Assembly (NCBI GenBank): GCA_900696645.1
Contig: CAADGV010000007.1
Location: forward strand, 310,001 to 374,000
Direction of reading: 5' to 3'
DNA length: 64,000 nt
DNA from: an uncultured Chlorobiota bacterium
GTDB taxonomy: Bacteria > Bacteroidota > Ignavibacteria > UBA10030 > UBA6906
Position 1 is the stretch's first letter. Every line of letters begins with the position of its first letter. The notes under the pieces were generated by a model. That model made no database searches and had not been told where the DNA came from. It saw nothing but the letters and a program-made list of their open reading frames with translations. Of this stretch, positions 18,474-26,970 are shown one piece after another. The position numbers were made by a program, and so were the translations under genes.

Positions 18474-18924
18474 CCTCAATCATCTAATGGAAGTGATGGC
18501 GGCAGAAGCGGAACTGACCGAGCAGTTGATTGAAGTGATGAAGATGCAGCAACAAGCCCTCGTGAACCTTGACCATGCCGAAGTCGAGATTTCGGTGGAC
18601 AAGCAACAAGAACTTCTGCTGCCTATTGAAGCGCTTGAGCAGGAACGGCTCAGGCTAACTCGAGAGGTGTGGTGCGAGCTTACTCCGCCCCCTGATGCAC
18701 CGGAAACGTCGATTCATCTCACATCATTGCTTCACCATCTTCAGAGAAAGGATGCTGACAGACTCTCAATGCTTGGAAGCCGTCTGCATTCTGCAGTTGA
18801 AGTGATGATGAAAGTGAATCAGGCCAACCAATACCTGATTGAGCATTCCCGGAGATTTGTGCGGGAAACATTGCGCATAGTTACGGACGGGCATTCCCGT
18901 CAAATAGTTGATCATCGAATCTAA
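18466..18924 (+). CDS. flgN: FlgN-like export chaperone
   Basis: 152 aa, almost entirely helical and acidic, with the FlgN-type hydrophobic heptads (LTEQLIEVMKMQQQALVNLD). It overlaps flgJ by 8 bases and sits directly before flgK and flgL, the two substrates that FlgN escorts to the export gate. FlgN proteins are weakly conserved, so position carries much of the weight. Confidence 0.8.
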   Translation: MSNLNHLMEVMAAEAELTEQLIEVMKMQQQALVNLDHAEVEISVDKQQELLLPIEALEQERLRLTREVWCELTPPPDAPETSIHLTSLLHHLQRKDADRLSMLGSRLHSAVEVMMKVNQANQYLIEHSRRFVRETLRIVTDGHSRQIVDHRI

Positions 18925-18935
18925 AGAGGAAAACC

Positions 18936-20303
18936 ATGCCGGGCTTATTTGGATTGTTGGAGATCGGACGTAGGGCGCTGGCGTCGCAGCAGCTCTCAAT
19001 GAACGTCACGAGTCACAATATTGCGAACGCAACAACGCCGGGCTACACGCGCCAGCGGGCTGACTTGATTGCAACAATGCCGCTCAAAAATGCCAAGGGG
19101 TTGTTCATTGGAACAGGCGTAAGCGTTGAAGGGATTGAACGTTTGCGCAACAGGTTTCTTGATAACCAATATCGTCAATCAAGCGGAACATTGGGGTCGG
19201 CTTCGTTGCGGCAAGGCGTACTCAGTCAGATTGAGTCGGTACTGAATGAGCCGTCCGATCACGGGCTCCAATCGGCAATGACGAAGTTCTTCAACAGTTT
19301 CCAGGAGCTGTCCGCACATCCCGAGGATGCCGGTCCGCGCAACGCCGTGTTGTCGCAGGCAACGCACCTTGTTTCCACGTTCAACCGGATCAGCAACGGC
19401 CTCATAGCTCAGCGAAACAATCTCATTGATGATGCAGGGAATAAGGTCATTCAGATCAACAGTCTGACAAGACAAATCGCCGACCTGAACGCGCAAATCG
19501 TTTCCTCAAGAGGTGCCGGCAACCTCCCGAATGACCTGATGGATCAGCGTGATCAGGCGCTTGACCAGCTTTCGCAACTTGCCAATATCTCGGCATCAGT
19601 CGATAGTCAGGGTGTCATGCTTGTTTCAATCGGAGGGACACTTGTTGCCGGAAACGCTACGTCCGTACCCTTGCAAATGTCTGCAACGGCGAACTCGTTG
19701 ACCATTACCACATCCGGCGGGTACGCGCTCCAAGTCGGGGGCGGCCAACTCGGGGGGTTGATGGAAATGTATAACACAACAATTCCCGGCCAGCAGTCGC
19801 AGATTGATACACTCGCAAACACGATTATAACACGCGTCAACGCGGTTCACTCTGCCGGATACGGACTTGGAGATCCGCCGCGAACCGGGATCAATTTCTT
19901 CACGGGGACCGATGCCCGAAGTATTGCCGTGAACAACACTATTTCCTCCAATATAAACAACATTGCTGCTTCGGGTGACGGCGCACCGGGTAATAATGAG
20001 AATGCCTTGGCGCTGTTTGGCATTATCAACGAACAACTGCTCGACGGCGGAACATCAACAGTCTCCCAGTTCTACAATCGATTCGTCAGTTCGATCGGGT
20101 CGGCAGTCACCTCTGCTACCGCGGCGAGTAACGGTGCCGAACTGATCCTTTCACAACTGTATGCGCAGCGCGAATCAGTTTCCGGTGTTTCGTTGGATGA
20201 AGAAATGACCAACATGATCAAATTCCAACGGTCGTTCGAAGCTGCTGCCCGACTTGTGAGTACAACGGACGAGCTTATGAAAACTATCCTCAATATGGTG
20301 TAG
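18936..20303 (+). CDS. flgK: Hook-filament junction protein FlgK
   Basis: 455 aa with FlgK/HAP1 termini: LEIGRRALASQQLSMNVTSHNIANATTPGYTRQRA in residues 8-42 and a C-terminal DEEMTNMIKFQRSFEAAARLV. The central NNLIDDAGNKVIQINSLTRQIADLNAQI stretch and DQRDQALDQLSQLANI are typical. It joins hook and filament with FlgL. A strong AAAGAGGAAAA site precedes the ATG. Confidence 0.95.
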   Translation: MPGLFGLLEIGRRALASQQLSMNVTSHNIANATTPGYTRQRADLIATMPLKNAKGLFIGTGVSVEGIERLRNRFLDNQYRQSSGTLGSASLRQGVLSQIESVLNEPSDHGLQSAMTKFFNSFQELSAHPEDAGPRNAVLSQATHLVSTFNRISNGLIAQRNNLIDDAGNKVIQINSLTRQIADLNAQIVSSRGAGNLPNDLMDQRDQALDQLSQLANISASVDSQGVMLVSIGGTLVAGNATSVPLQMSATANSLTITTSGGYALQVGGGQLGGLMEMYNTTIPGQQSQIDTLANTIITRVNAVHSAGYGLGDPPRTGINFFTGTDARSIAVNNTISSNINNIAASGDGAPGNNENALALFGIINEQLLDGGTSTVSQFYNRFVSSIGSAVTSATAASNGAELILSQLYAQRESVSGVSLDEEMTNMIKFQRSFEAAARLVSTTDELMKTILNMV

Positions 20304-20305
20304 CC

Positions 20306-21193
20306 ATGAGAATCAGTGATAACATTCTGACGAAGAATTTCCTGACCAGTGTCAACAATTCCCGGTCCCGAATGAGCAAGCTGCAGGATCAGCTTTCATC
20401 GGGAAAGCGGGTTTTGAATCCGTCCGACGATCCGGAGGCGGCATACAGAATCCTCAGAACAAAAACCGCCATCCACAAAAACGAGCAGTTTCAGAAGAAC
20501 GTGAGTGACGGAACCGTTATGTTGCAGGCGACTGCACAAGCGATTGATAATTTCAGCAACCTGCTGCTTGAAGCAAAAGATATTGTGACCAAGGCACGGA
20601 GCGGAATCGGCACGACAAACCTGGAAACCTTTGCCGAGCAAATCGACGCCATCATCAAGAGTGCCGTTCAGATCGGTAATACGCAGTTCAACGGCAAACA
20701 TCTTTTCGGCGGTACGCAAACCACGGCTCCTCCGTTCATTCTGGCGGCGGATGGATCAACGGTAACTCTCAACCCCAACGGTATCACCGGAACGATTGAG
20801 CTTCAGGTTGGTGACGGATTGAAGCAAGCAGTGAATATCGACGGGATGCAGGCATTCCTCGGAGAGGAGATCTTTCAGGCGCTGATCGATATCCGTGACA
20901 CGATGCGTGGCGGCACCGTACCCACCGCGGCACACTACGACCAGGTAACGGCACACGTGTCGCATGTGTCGAGTGTCGGCGGAAAGACCGGACTCATGTT
21001 GAATGCTCTTGAAATGCACGAGAATTTTCTGGCAGGACGTGAAATTCACCTTGCAAGCTTGCTTTCAAATGATGACGATACGGATTTTGCGGAATCAACA
21101 TTGTTGTTGAGGAAAGAAGAGATGATGCTGGAGGCGGCATTGAATGTCGGTGCCCGGCTAATCCCAAAAACACTGATGGACTTCTTACGGTAG
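20306..21193 (+). CDS. flgL: Hook-filament junction protein FlgL
   Basis: 295 aa, flagellin-like. The N-terminal coil has SRMSKLQDQLSSGKRVLNPS and DDPEAAYRIL, the standard FlgL/flagellin D0-D1 sequence. The mid-section carries FNGKHLFGGTQT. The C-terminal coil (FAESTLLLRKEEMMLEAAL) is followed by a short tail. It forms the second junction ring after FlgK. It begins two bases after flgK. No flagellin gene follows; the next genes are stators. Confidence 0.93.
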   Translation: MRISDNILTKNFLTSVNNSRSRMSKLQDQLSSGKRVLNPSDDPEAAYRILRTKTAIHKNEQFQKNVSDGTVMLQATAQAIDNFSNLLLEAKDIVTKARSGIGTTNLETFAEQIDAIIKSAVQIGNTQFNGKHLFGGTQTTAPPFILAADGSTVTLNPNGITGTIELQVGDGLKQAVNIDGMQAFLGEEIFQALIDIRDTMRGGTVPTAAHYDQVTAHVSHVSSVGGKTGLMLNALEMHENFLAGREIHLASLLSNDDDTDFAESTLLLRKEEMMLEAALNVGARLIPKTLMDFLR

Positions 21194-21194
21194 A

Positions 21195-21977
21195 ATGAAC
21201 TCTCGTTGGGATGCTGGAACCATACTCGGCCTGGCGCTGGGATTTTCTGTTGTCTTCGGTTCGTTTGTGTTGGAGGGCGGTACCATTGGCGGACTGATTC
21301 TGCTTCCTGCCATGGCGATTGTATTTGGAGGAACCATAGCAGCAGCGATGATCGGCACCTCAATGAGCAGCATAACGAGCATCGGAAGACTGATGTTTCT
21401 TGCAGTGCGTCCGCCGATACAGGACGTCCGGTCAACGATCGATTCGATTGTGTTCTACTCGTCTGTTGCACGGCGGGAAGGATTGTTTGCTCTTGAGAAG
21501 TTCATCGATACAGCGCCGCATCAGTTTTTGCAGAAGATTTTGAGGTTAACAGTGGACGGGATTGATCCACACAGCTTGCGTGGCCTTGCGGAAACGGAAA
21601 TCCACTATGTGGGCGACCGTCATGCGAGGAATGCTGCAATCTTTCACAAAATGGGCGGGTATTCGCCTACAATGGGCATTATCGGAACAGTGATGGGATT
21701 GATTGCCACACTTGCCGCGGCCGGTGAAGATCCGGATACACTCATCCGGCACATAGCGACAGCTTTTATCGCCACCTTGTGGGGCGTGCTTATGGCGAAT
21801 ATTGTGTGGCTCCCGATTCATGACAAGCTGAAGAAGATTCATGATGAAGAGAGCATGCATCTCGATCTGATTCTTGAAGGTGTTCAGGGAATTCAGGCAG
21901 GAGAGATTCCGAGCGTCATCAAGGCAAAGCTCGAAAGCATGTTGCCGCATTCGGAAAGGAACTCGGTGCTCGTATGA
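21195..21977 (+). CDS. motA: Flagellar stator protein MotA (first copy)
   Basis: 260 aa with four membrane segments and the MotA/PomA signature in the third segment (KMGGYSPTMGIIGTVMGLI) and LWGVLMANIVWLPI. The opening DAGTILGLALGFSVVFGSF resembles the Bacillus/PomA type of MotA, shorter than the enteric form. Five copies surround a MotB dimer and rotate as ions pass. It overlaps motB by four bases and lies two bases after flgL. Confidence 0.92.
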   Translation: MNSRWDAGTILGLALGFSVVFGSFVLEGGTIGGLILLPAMAIVFGGTIAAAMIGTSMSSITSIGRLMFLAVRPPIQDVRSTIDSIVFYSSVARREGLFALEKFIDTAPHQFLQKILRLTVDGIDPHSLRGLAETEIHYVGDRHARNAAIFHKMGGYSPTMGIIGTVMGLIATLAAAGEDPDTLIRHIATAFIATLWGVLMANIVWLPIHDKLKKIHDEESMHLDLILEGVQGIQAGEIPSVIKAKLESMLPHSERNSVLV

Positions 21978-22699
21978 AATCGAAGCGAACACGGAAATCG
22001 AAGAACGAAAATCAATCCAACACCGACAGGTGGCTACTCACCTACGCGGATTTGATTACGTTGTTGCTGGGATTGTTTGTAATCCTGTATGCAATGTCAC
22101 AAGTTGACAATACGAAGTACTCGAAAGTGGTGGTTGCCCTGGGTGGAATGTTCGGAAAAGCTGTACCTTTGGGCGGATCAGAGTCCGTGTTGTCCGGTGG
22201 AGAATTGATGCCGGATCGTATGAGTATTGAACGCAAGCTGCAGGGAGCGCTGTACCAGGACCTTCAATCTCAATTGGTTTCGGTTTCCCAGGATTCACGC
22301 GGTGTAGTTGTTCATTTGGCAGAGGAGTTGTTATTTGCGTCCGGCAGCGCGACACTCAAGAACACGTCCATGGGAAGCCTCGACTTGCTTGCAAGCGTCC
22401 TCAAGACACTTCCGAACGAGATACGAGTTGAAGGACATACAGACGACGTTCCCATCAGCACAGCGATGTTCCCTTCAAACTGGCATTTGTCGGTCGGTCG
22501 GGCAATGAACACAGGCGATTATTTGATGAAACGGCATGGCATTGATCCGGAAAAGGTGACAATAGTCGGGTTCTCAGAATACAAGCCCCTGGTTCCCAAC
22601 ACAACACCGGAGAACAAGGCAAAGAACCGGCGGGTCGATATCGTCATTGTTTCATCAGAAGTATTGCACAACACTAAACAGGCGGGAGAACAACAATGA
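21974..22699 (+). CDS. motB: Flagellar stator protein MotB (first copy)
   Basis: 241 aa. A basic N-terminus is followed by the single membrane span WLLTYADLITLLLGLFVILY with the ion-carrying Asp in YAD, a plug region, and an OmpA/MotB peptidoglycan-binding domain (VEGHTDDVPI, NWHLSVGRAM, NRRVDIVI). The Tyr before Ala-Asp resembles proton-type MotB rather than PomB, but I would not infer ion choice from that alone. It overlaps both motA and fliW by four bases. Confidence 0.92.
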   Translation: MKSKRTRKSKNENQSNTDRWLLTYADLITLLLGLFVILYAMSQVDNTKYSKVVVALGGMFGKAVPLGGSESVLSGGELMPDRMSIERKLQGALYQDLQSQLVSVSQDSRGVVVHLAEELLFASGSATLKNTSMGSLDLLASVLKTLPNEIRVEGHTDDVPISTAMFPSNWHLSVGRAMNTGDYLMKRHGIDPEKVTIVGFSEYKPLVPNTTPENKAKNRRVDIVIVSSEVLHNTKQAGEQQ

Positions 22700-23112
22700 A
22701 GTGTTTCAATCATCAGTTCGGTGAAATCGAGTACGCACAAGAGCATGTGTATGATTTTCCGGAGGGAATCATCGGATTTGAGCATCTGCACAAATTCATC
22801 ATTATCAACGATCCCGAAACAGAGCCGTTCCGGTGGCTGCTCTCCGTGGAAGACAAGGAGTTCTGTGTTCCCATTCTTGATCCGAAATTCATCGATCCTC
22901 TGTACCAGGCATCCGAGCGATTCGAAGAGGGTGTGACGGTTGCTGTCATTGTGTCGTTGAAAGAACCTATCGAACAATCCACAGTGAATCTGAGGAGCCC
23001 GTTATTGATTGATGCAGGGAAACATCTCGGGAAGCAGTCAATTCTCGAGAACGAGCGGTTTGCCATTCAGCACAAATTCATCAACGAGCTGCAGCTCGTT
23101 ACGGGAGAGTGA
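22696..23112 (+). CDS. fliW: Flagellar assembly factor FliW
   Basis: 138 aa with FliW signatures: FPEGIIGFEHLHKFIII near the N-terminus, EPFRWLLSVEDKEFCVPILDP in the middle, and the LRSPLLIDAGKHLGKQSIL stretch near the end. FliW binds flagellin and CsrA alternately, freeing CsrA to repress flagellin translation when flagellin accumulates. The adjacent csrA (three bases away) fits this partner switch. Flagellin itself is not in the window. Confidence 0.95.
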   Translation: MKCFNHQFGEIEYAQEHVYDFPEGIIGFEHLHKFIIINDPETEPFRWLLSVEDKEFCVPILDPKFIDPLYQASERFEEGVTVAVIVSLKEPIEQSTVNLRSPLLIDAGKHLGKQSILENERFAIQHKFINELQLVTGE

Positions 23113-23115
23113 CAC

Positions 23116-23367
23116 ATGTTAGTCCTATCACGCAAGCTGGATGAGGCAATTCACATTGGCGGCGGTATTCGCGTTAAGATACTTCATATCAGCGATGGAC
23201 AAGTGAAAATCGGGATTGAAGCTCCGCCCGACGTGAAAATCTATCGTGCCGAGATTGTTTCAGAGATTGAAAAGCAAAACATCCTTGCTGCCCGTGCAGG
23301 AAAAAGTGTTGCAGCAAAAGCCGCAGGTATGTTGACGAAATCGGCGGTCAAGACAAAACCAGACTGA
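23116..23367 (+). CDS. csrA: Carbon storage regulator CsrA
   Basis: 83 aa. The opening [20 protein letters not shown] and [16 protein letters not shown] are the diagnostic CsrA strands, including the RNA-binding first and fifth strands. The C-terminal tail is longer than in E. coli, as is common where FliW controls CsrA allosterically. It is an RNA-binding repressor of GGA-containing leaders; likely targets here are flagellar mRNAs. Confidence 0.96.
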   Translation: MLVLSRKLDEAIHIGGGIRVKILHISDGQVKIGIEAPPDVKIYRAEIVSEIEKQNILAARAGKSVAAKAAGMLTKSAVKTKPD

Positions 23368-23386
23368 TGAGAAAAGGGTTGTATCC

Positions 23387-24253
23387 ATGTTTGTCATAAT
23401 CGGAATTGCTGTTGTGTTGCTGAGCGTTCTCGGCGGGTTTGTGCTGCACGGCGGCCCGCTTGGAGTGCTTTTCCAGCCGGAGGAATTTCTCATTATCGGC
23501 GGTGCTGCAATGGGCGCATTGTTGGTGCAGACGCCACCGTCGCTGCTCAAACGGGTGGCAAGCAACATGGGCGGTCTCTTCAAGGGCGATCCGTACACCA
23601 GGGATGAGTATCTGAACATGCTGAAGACGATGTTCGAACTCTTCAACGCCGCAACACGTGACGGTTTGATAGCTATTGAACAACACGTTGAAAAGCCGGA
23701 GGCAAGCTCCATCTTCTCAAAAAATAAATTTCTTATGCACCACAAGCATGCACTGTACTATCTTGCCGATACGATGAAACTGCTGATGGGAGGCGGGGTG
23801 CCGCCGCATGATCTTGAGTCGATGCTTGAAGCGGATATCGAGACACATCACACCGAAGAAACGCAAGCAAGTGGAATGTTGCAGAAGGTGGCCGATGCCC
23901 TGCCCGGTCTTGGCATCGTTGCTGCCGTCCTGGGAATCGTGATCACGATGCAGGCAATTGATGGGCCTCCTGCGGAAATAGGCTATAAGGTTGCAGCGGC
24001 CCTTGTGGGGACGTTTCTGGGCATTTTTCTCTGCTACGGTTTCGTCGGCCCGATGTCGACGCACATGGATCTGTTAAGCCAATCGCAATCGCGGTATTTT
24101 GAATGTATGAAGGCCGGCATCGTCGCCTATGCAAAGGGGAACGCCCCGTTGGTGGTTGTTGAGTTTGCCCGACGCGTCATTCCAAACGAAGTACGGCCGA
24201 CATTCCAGGAACTGGAGCAAGCGGTGAAAGCTCTTAAGCATGTACAATCCTAA
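23387..24253 (+). CDS. motA: Flagellar stator protein MotA (second copy)
   Basis: 288 aa, the longer enteric type of MotA: IGIAVVLLSVLGGFVLHGG at the start, QPEEFLIIGGAAMGALLV, the cytosolic loop, then DALPGLGIVAAVLGIVITM and LVGTFLGIFLCYGFVGP. It differs clearly from the first copy in length and sequence, so the two are distinct stator lineages and not a recent duplication. A GAAAAGGG site lies just upstream. Confidence 0.93.
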   Translation: MFVIIGIAVVLLSVLGGFVLHGGPLGVLFQPEEFLIIGGAAMGALLVQTPPSLLKRVASNMGGLFKGDPYTRDEYLNMLKTMFELFNAATRDGLIAIEQHVEKPEASSIFSKNKFLMHHKHALYYLADTMKLLMGGGVPPHDLESMLEADIETHHTEETQASGMLQKVADALPGLGIVAAVLGIVITMQAIDGPPAEIGYKVAAALVGTFLGIFLCYGFVGPMSTHMDLLSQSQSRYFECMKAGIVAYAKGNAPLVVVEFARRVIPNEVRPTFQELEQAVKALKHVQS

Positions 24254-24270
24254 GTAATTGGGCGAGGGCA

Positions 24271-25035
24271 ATGAACCGCAGTCACAGCGATCTTCCCATT
24301 ATCATCAAGAAGAGGAAGCACGGCGCTCACGGCCATCATGGCGGCGCGTGGAAAGTAGCGTATGCTGATTTCGTTACTGCGATGATGGCCTTGTTCATTG
24401 TGTTGTGGATTGTCGGGCAGAGCAAGCAGGTGAAGGAATATGTAGCGCATTATTTCAGGGACCCCGGGGCTTTTTTTGAGAACTCAACGGGAGGCGGCGC
24501 GTTCAACGGAACAACAGTTCCAATGCCCCAACAACATGTTGAAGACAATCTGCGTCGTGAAACCAAACGAATGGAGCATATGGCCTCAACGCTGACGAAC
24601 AAATTAGGGCAGGATTCGTCGCTGCATCAGCTCCTGAGCCAGATTTCATTTGAGATGACGGAAGAAGGGATGAGAATAAATCTGAACGAGTCTGCTCAAG
24701 GCACATATTTCGACCTCGGTACATCTCGGCTGAAACCGGAGGCTATCGGGATACTGACTACGATTGCAACCGAGATCGGAAGACTTCCTAACGATGTGGT
24801 CATTGAAGGGCACACAGATGCGCTTCCATATTCGAGCACGCTGGGGTATACGAATTTCGAGTTGAGCACGGATCGCGCCAATGCGGCGCGTCGTCTTCTC
24901 ATGGCCAACGGGTTGCGGGCTGAACAGCTTTCCGATGTTCGCGGCTATGCCGACACCCGGCTGCGCGATCGCAACAGGCCGTTTGATGCTTCCAATCGCA
25001 GAATCAGCATTGTGATTAAGTTCGGGGAACAGTAG
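24271..25035 (+). CDS. motB: Flagellar stator protein MotB (second copy)
   Basis: 254 aa of the enteric MotB type: the pre-membrane sequence KKRKHGAHGHHGGAWKVAYADF matches the E. coli RKGHGHHGGSWKIAYADF pattern across residues 14-35. The single span then carries the Asp of YADFVT. The C-terminal OmpA/MotB domain has VIEGHTDALPY, NFELSTDRANAAR and NRRISIVI. With the preceding motA it forms a second complete, probably proton-driven stator. Confidence 0.94.
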   Translation: MNRSHSDLPIIIKKRKHGAHGHHGGAWKVAYADFVTAMMALFIVLWIVGQSKQVKEYVAHYFRDPGAFFENSTGGGAFNGTTVPMPQQHVEDNLRRETKRMEHMASTLTNKLGQDSSLHQLLSQISFEMTEEGMRINLNESAQGTYFDLGTSRLKPEAIGILTTIATEIGRLPNDVVIEGHTDALPYSSTLGYTNFELSTDRANAARRLLMANGLRAEQLSDVRGYADTRLRDRNRPFDASNRRISIVIKFGEQ

Positions 25036-25036
25036 T

Positions 25037-26230
25037 ATGAACAAGCCGCCAAAAATCTTGATCGTTGACGACGACGAGGTGCAGTTGCAGGTCATCGGGC
25101 ATGCCATTCAATCGGTAGGCGAGTATGTCGTCTTGACGACAACAAGCCCTATAACCGCAATGCAGATTGCCGAGAAACACTCTCCCGACGTTATCTTGAG
25201 CGACTTTTTCATGCCCGAGCAGGATGGATTCACCTTCTGCCGAAAGGTCAAAGAGCATCCCCGGTTGCGTACGGTAATGTTTATTCTTCTGACATCGGCA
25301 TCGACAATTGATCAACGGGTCCGCGGCCTTGACCTCGGCGCCGATGACTATATTGCCAAGCCGTTTAATACTGAGGAGTTGCTTTCACGCATCAGGGCTG
25401 CACTCCGCTTGAGGGCGTTGAACGATGAACTCGAAACCGACAAAGCGCAACTTTCCGCTCTCTACAAAGAGGCGGAAGAAAGTTTCATGGGAGTGCTCTC
25501 ACTGCTGACACACCTGATTGGCCAACGTGTGCCGAGCGCGTCCGTACGCGGGGATCGTGCGGCTGCCATGGCCCGCTGGATTGGCGAACGCCTCGGCTTG
25601 AATGAAGAAGAGTTGAAGATGCTTGAGATCGCGGCAAAGCTCCATGAGATCGGCAAGGTCAATCTGCCTGATGATCTGTTGAAAAAGCCGGTGTCTGAGT
25701 TAACCGACGTTGAGCGCGGAGCGATTGCGCATTTTCCGATAATGGGGCAGATGATTCTCGGCGGCATACCGCGTCTGCAATCCGTTGGCGCGTTTCTTCG
25801 TCATCAGATGGAGAATTTTGACGGAACCGGATATCCCGACAAGCTGCAAAAAGATCAGATCCCGATTGAAGCGCGTATTCTGCGGGCAATCAACGTCGTT
25901 GAATCGGAATGTGCGGTGCATCCCGGGAATGTTGAGAGCGCAGTCTCTGCTATTACGCGTTGCAAGGGGACTGTGATTGATCCGCATATTGTGCAGTTGA
26001 TCACCGAGTATTTGCAAGTCGTGGAAAACCCCGCATGGCGCGAAGGGAAGAGGCAGGTGTCGATCTATGATTTGAAGGAAGGAATGGTGATAGCACACGA
26101 CTTGACCACGGGAAGCGGCACCAAACTCCTCTCGGACAAATCGAAGATTTCCCTTTCGATTCTTGAGAGAATATTTGCTCACCACCAGCATGATCCGATT
26201 CTTAATACCATTTACGTCTACGACGCATAA
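25037..26230 (+). CDS. Receiver protein with degenerate HD-GYP output domain
   Basis: 397 aa. The receiver domain (about 5-125) has acidic pocket DDD (11-13), phosphoacceptor D56 and K108. A coil leads to an HD-GYP-like domain (about 150-330). Its GYP face is kept (FDGTGYP, 261-267), but the catalytic HD is H203-E204, the usual later HH is H256-Q257, and the first metal His position is Arg171. It is therefore probably not an active c-di-GMP phosphodiesterase, but a phospho-regulated binding protein. It begins two bases after motB and closes the flagellar cluster. Confidence 0.87.
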   Translation: MNKPPKILIVDDDEVQLQVIGHAIQSVGEYVVLTTTSPITAMQIAEKHSPDVILSDFFMPEQDGFTFCRKVKEHPRLRTVMFILLTSASTIDQRVRGLDLGADDYIAKPFNTEELLSRIRAALRLRALNDELETDKAQLSALYKEAEESFMGVLSLLTHLIGQRVPSASVRGDRAAAMARWIGERLGLNEEELKMLEIAAKLHEIGKVNLPDDLLKKPVSELTDVERGAIAHFPIMGQMILGGIPRLQSVGAFLRHQMENFDGTGYPDKLQKDQIPIEARILRAINVVESECAVHPGNVESAVSAITRCKGTVIDPHIVQLITEYLQVVENPAWREGKRQVSIYDLKEGMVIAHDLTTGSGTKLLSDKSKISLSILERIFAHHQHDPILNTIYVYDA

Positions 26231-26247
26231 GGTATTGGGAAAAGGAT

Positions 26248-26895
26248 TCATACCGGCTTTCCTTTTGAGACGTACGGATTACCCTTCATGTGAAACCGCC
26301 ATTTGTGCAGTGTCCCTTGAGTGATGCCGATACGTGTCGTGCGAGCTACCGCGACAGGCATTTCCAGAAATTTCTCCTCTGCAAGCCACAAGTTGCCGGT
26401 GCATAAGTCAACGCCGTTTTCTTCCCGTCCGATTCCGAATGCTTCACACAGTTTTGCGGGTCCATTGCATAAATTCCTTTTGGCATGTTCTGAGGTGAGC
26501 CTGATCCCGCGGTGACGTGCCATTGTTTTCACGCCTTGCACCGGCTCTGCGGCCCGCAATAATACAGCATGTCCGACACCGGCTTCTTCCGTTACGACGT
26601 TGCAACAGAAATGCATTCCATACGTGAAATAGACATAAAGGTGTCCGCCGTTCTTGAACATTGCTTCGTTGCGGCGGGTCATACCGTTGTATGCATGACT
26701 CGCGGGATCCTTTTCTCCCAAGTATGCTTCCACTTCAACAATCTGCCCGATAAGAATTTCATCGTTTAGCCTTCTGACAAGAAACTTACCGATAAGTTGG
26801 CGGGCGACTTGCAGTGTCGGTTGCAGATAGAATTGTCGGCCGATTCTTCTCAAGTGCGGTTTCACAAGGCTGCCCTGTTGCATAGAAATAGACAT
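26248..26895 (-). CDS. 3-methyladenine DNA glycosylase (AAG/MPG family)
   Basis: 215 aa. The family core EVEAYLGEKDPASHAYNGMTRRN, then GHLYVYFTYGMHFCCNVVT, gives the Glu that activates water and the Tyr/His that flip the base. LLRAAEPVQGV and GPAKLCEAFGI follow. The enzyme removes alkylated purines. It converges on the flagellar cluster, with 17 bases between the stop codons. Confidence 0.93.
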   Translation of the reverse strand: MSISMQQGSLVKPHLRRIGRQFYLQPTLQVARQLIGKFLVRRLNDEILIGQIVEVEAYLGEKDPASHAYNGMTRRNEAMFKNGGHLYVYFTYGMHFCCNVVTEEAGVGHAVLLRAAEPVQGVKTMARHRGIRLTSEHAKRNLCNGPAKLCEAFGIGREENGVDLCTGNLWLAEEKFLEMPVAVARTTRIGITQGTLHKWRFHMKGNPYVSKGKPV

Positions 26896-26925
26896 GAACG
26901 TCTAATTGTTCAATGAGAAGGTGAA

Positions 26926-26958
26926 AGAGGAAACGAGCTTGGGGCGAATTTCCTCTTC
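26926..26958. terminator. Weak hairpin between DUF3078 gene and glycosylase gene
   Basis: AAGAGGAAA and TTTCCTCTT form a 9-bp stem around a 15-base loop. No strong T tract follows on either strand, so it is at best a weak terminator or pause site. Confidence 0.35.
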
Positions 26959-26970
26959 ATTCAAGCGGGC

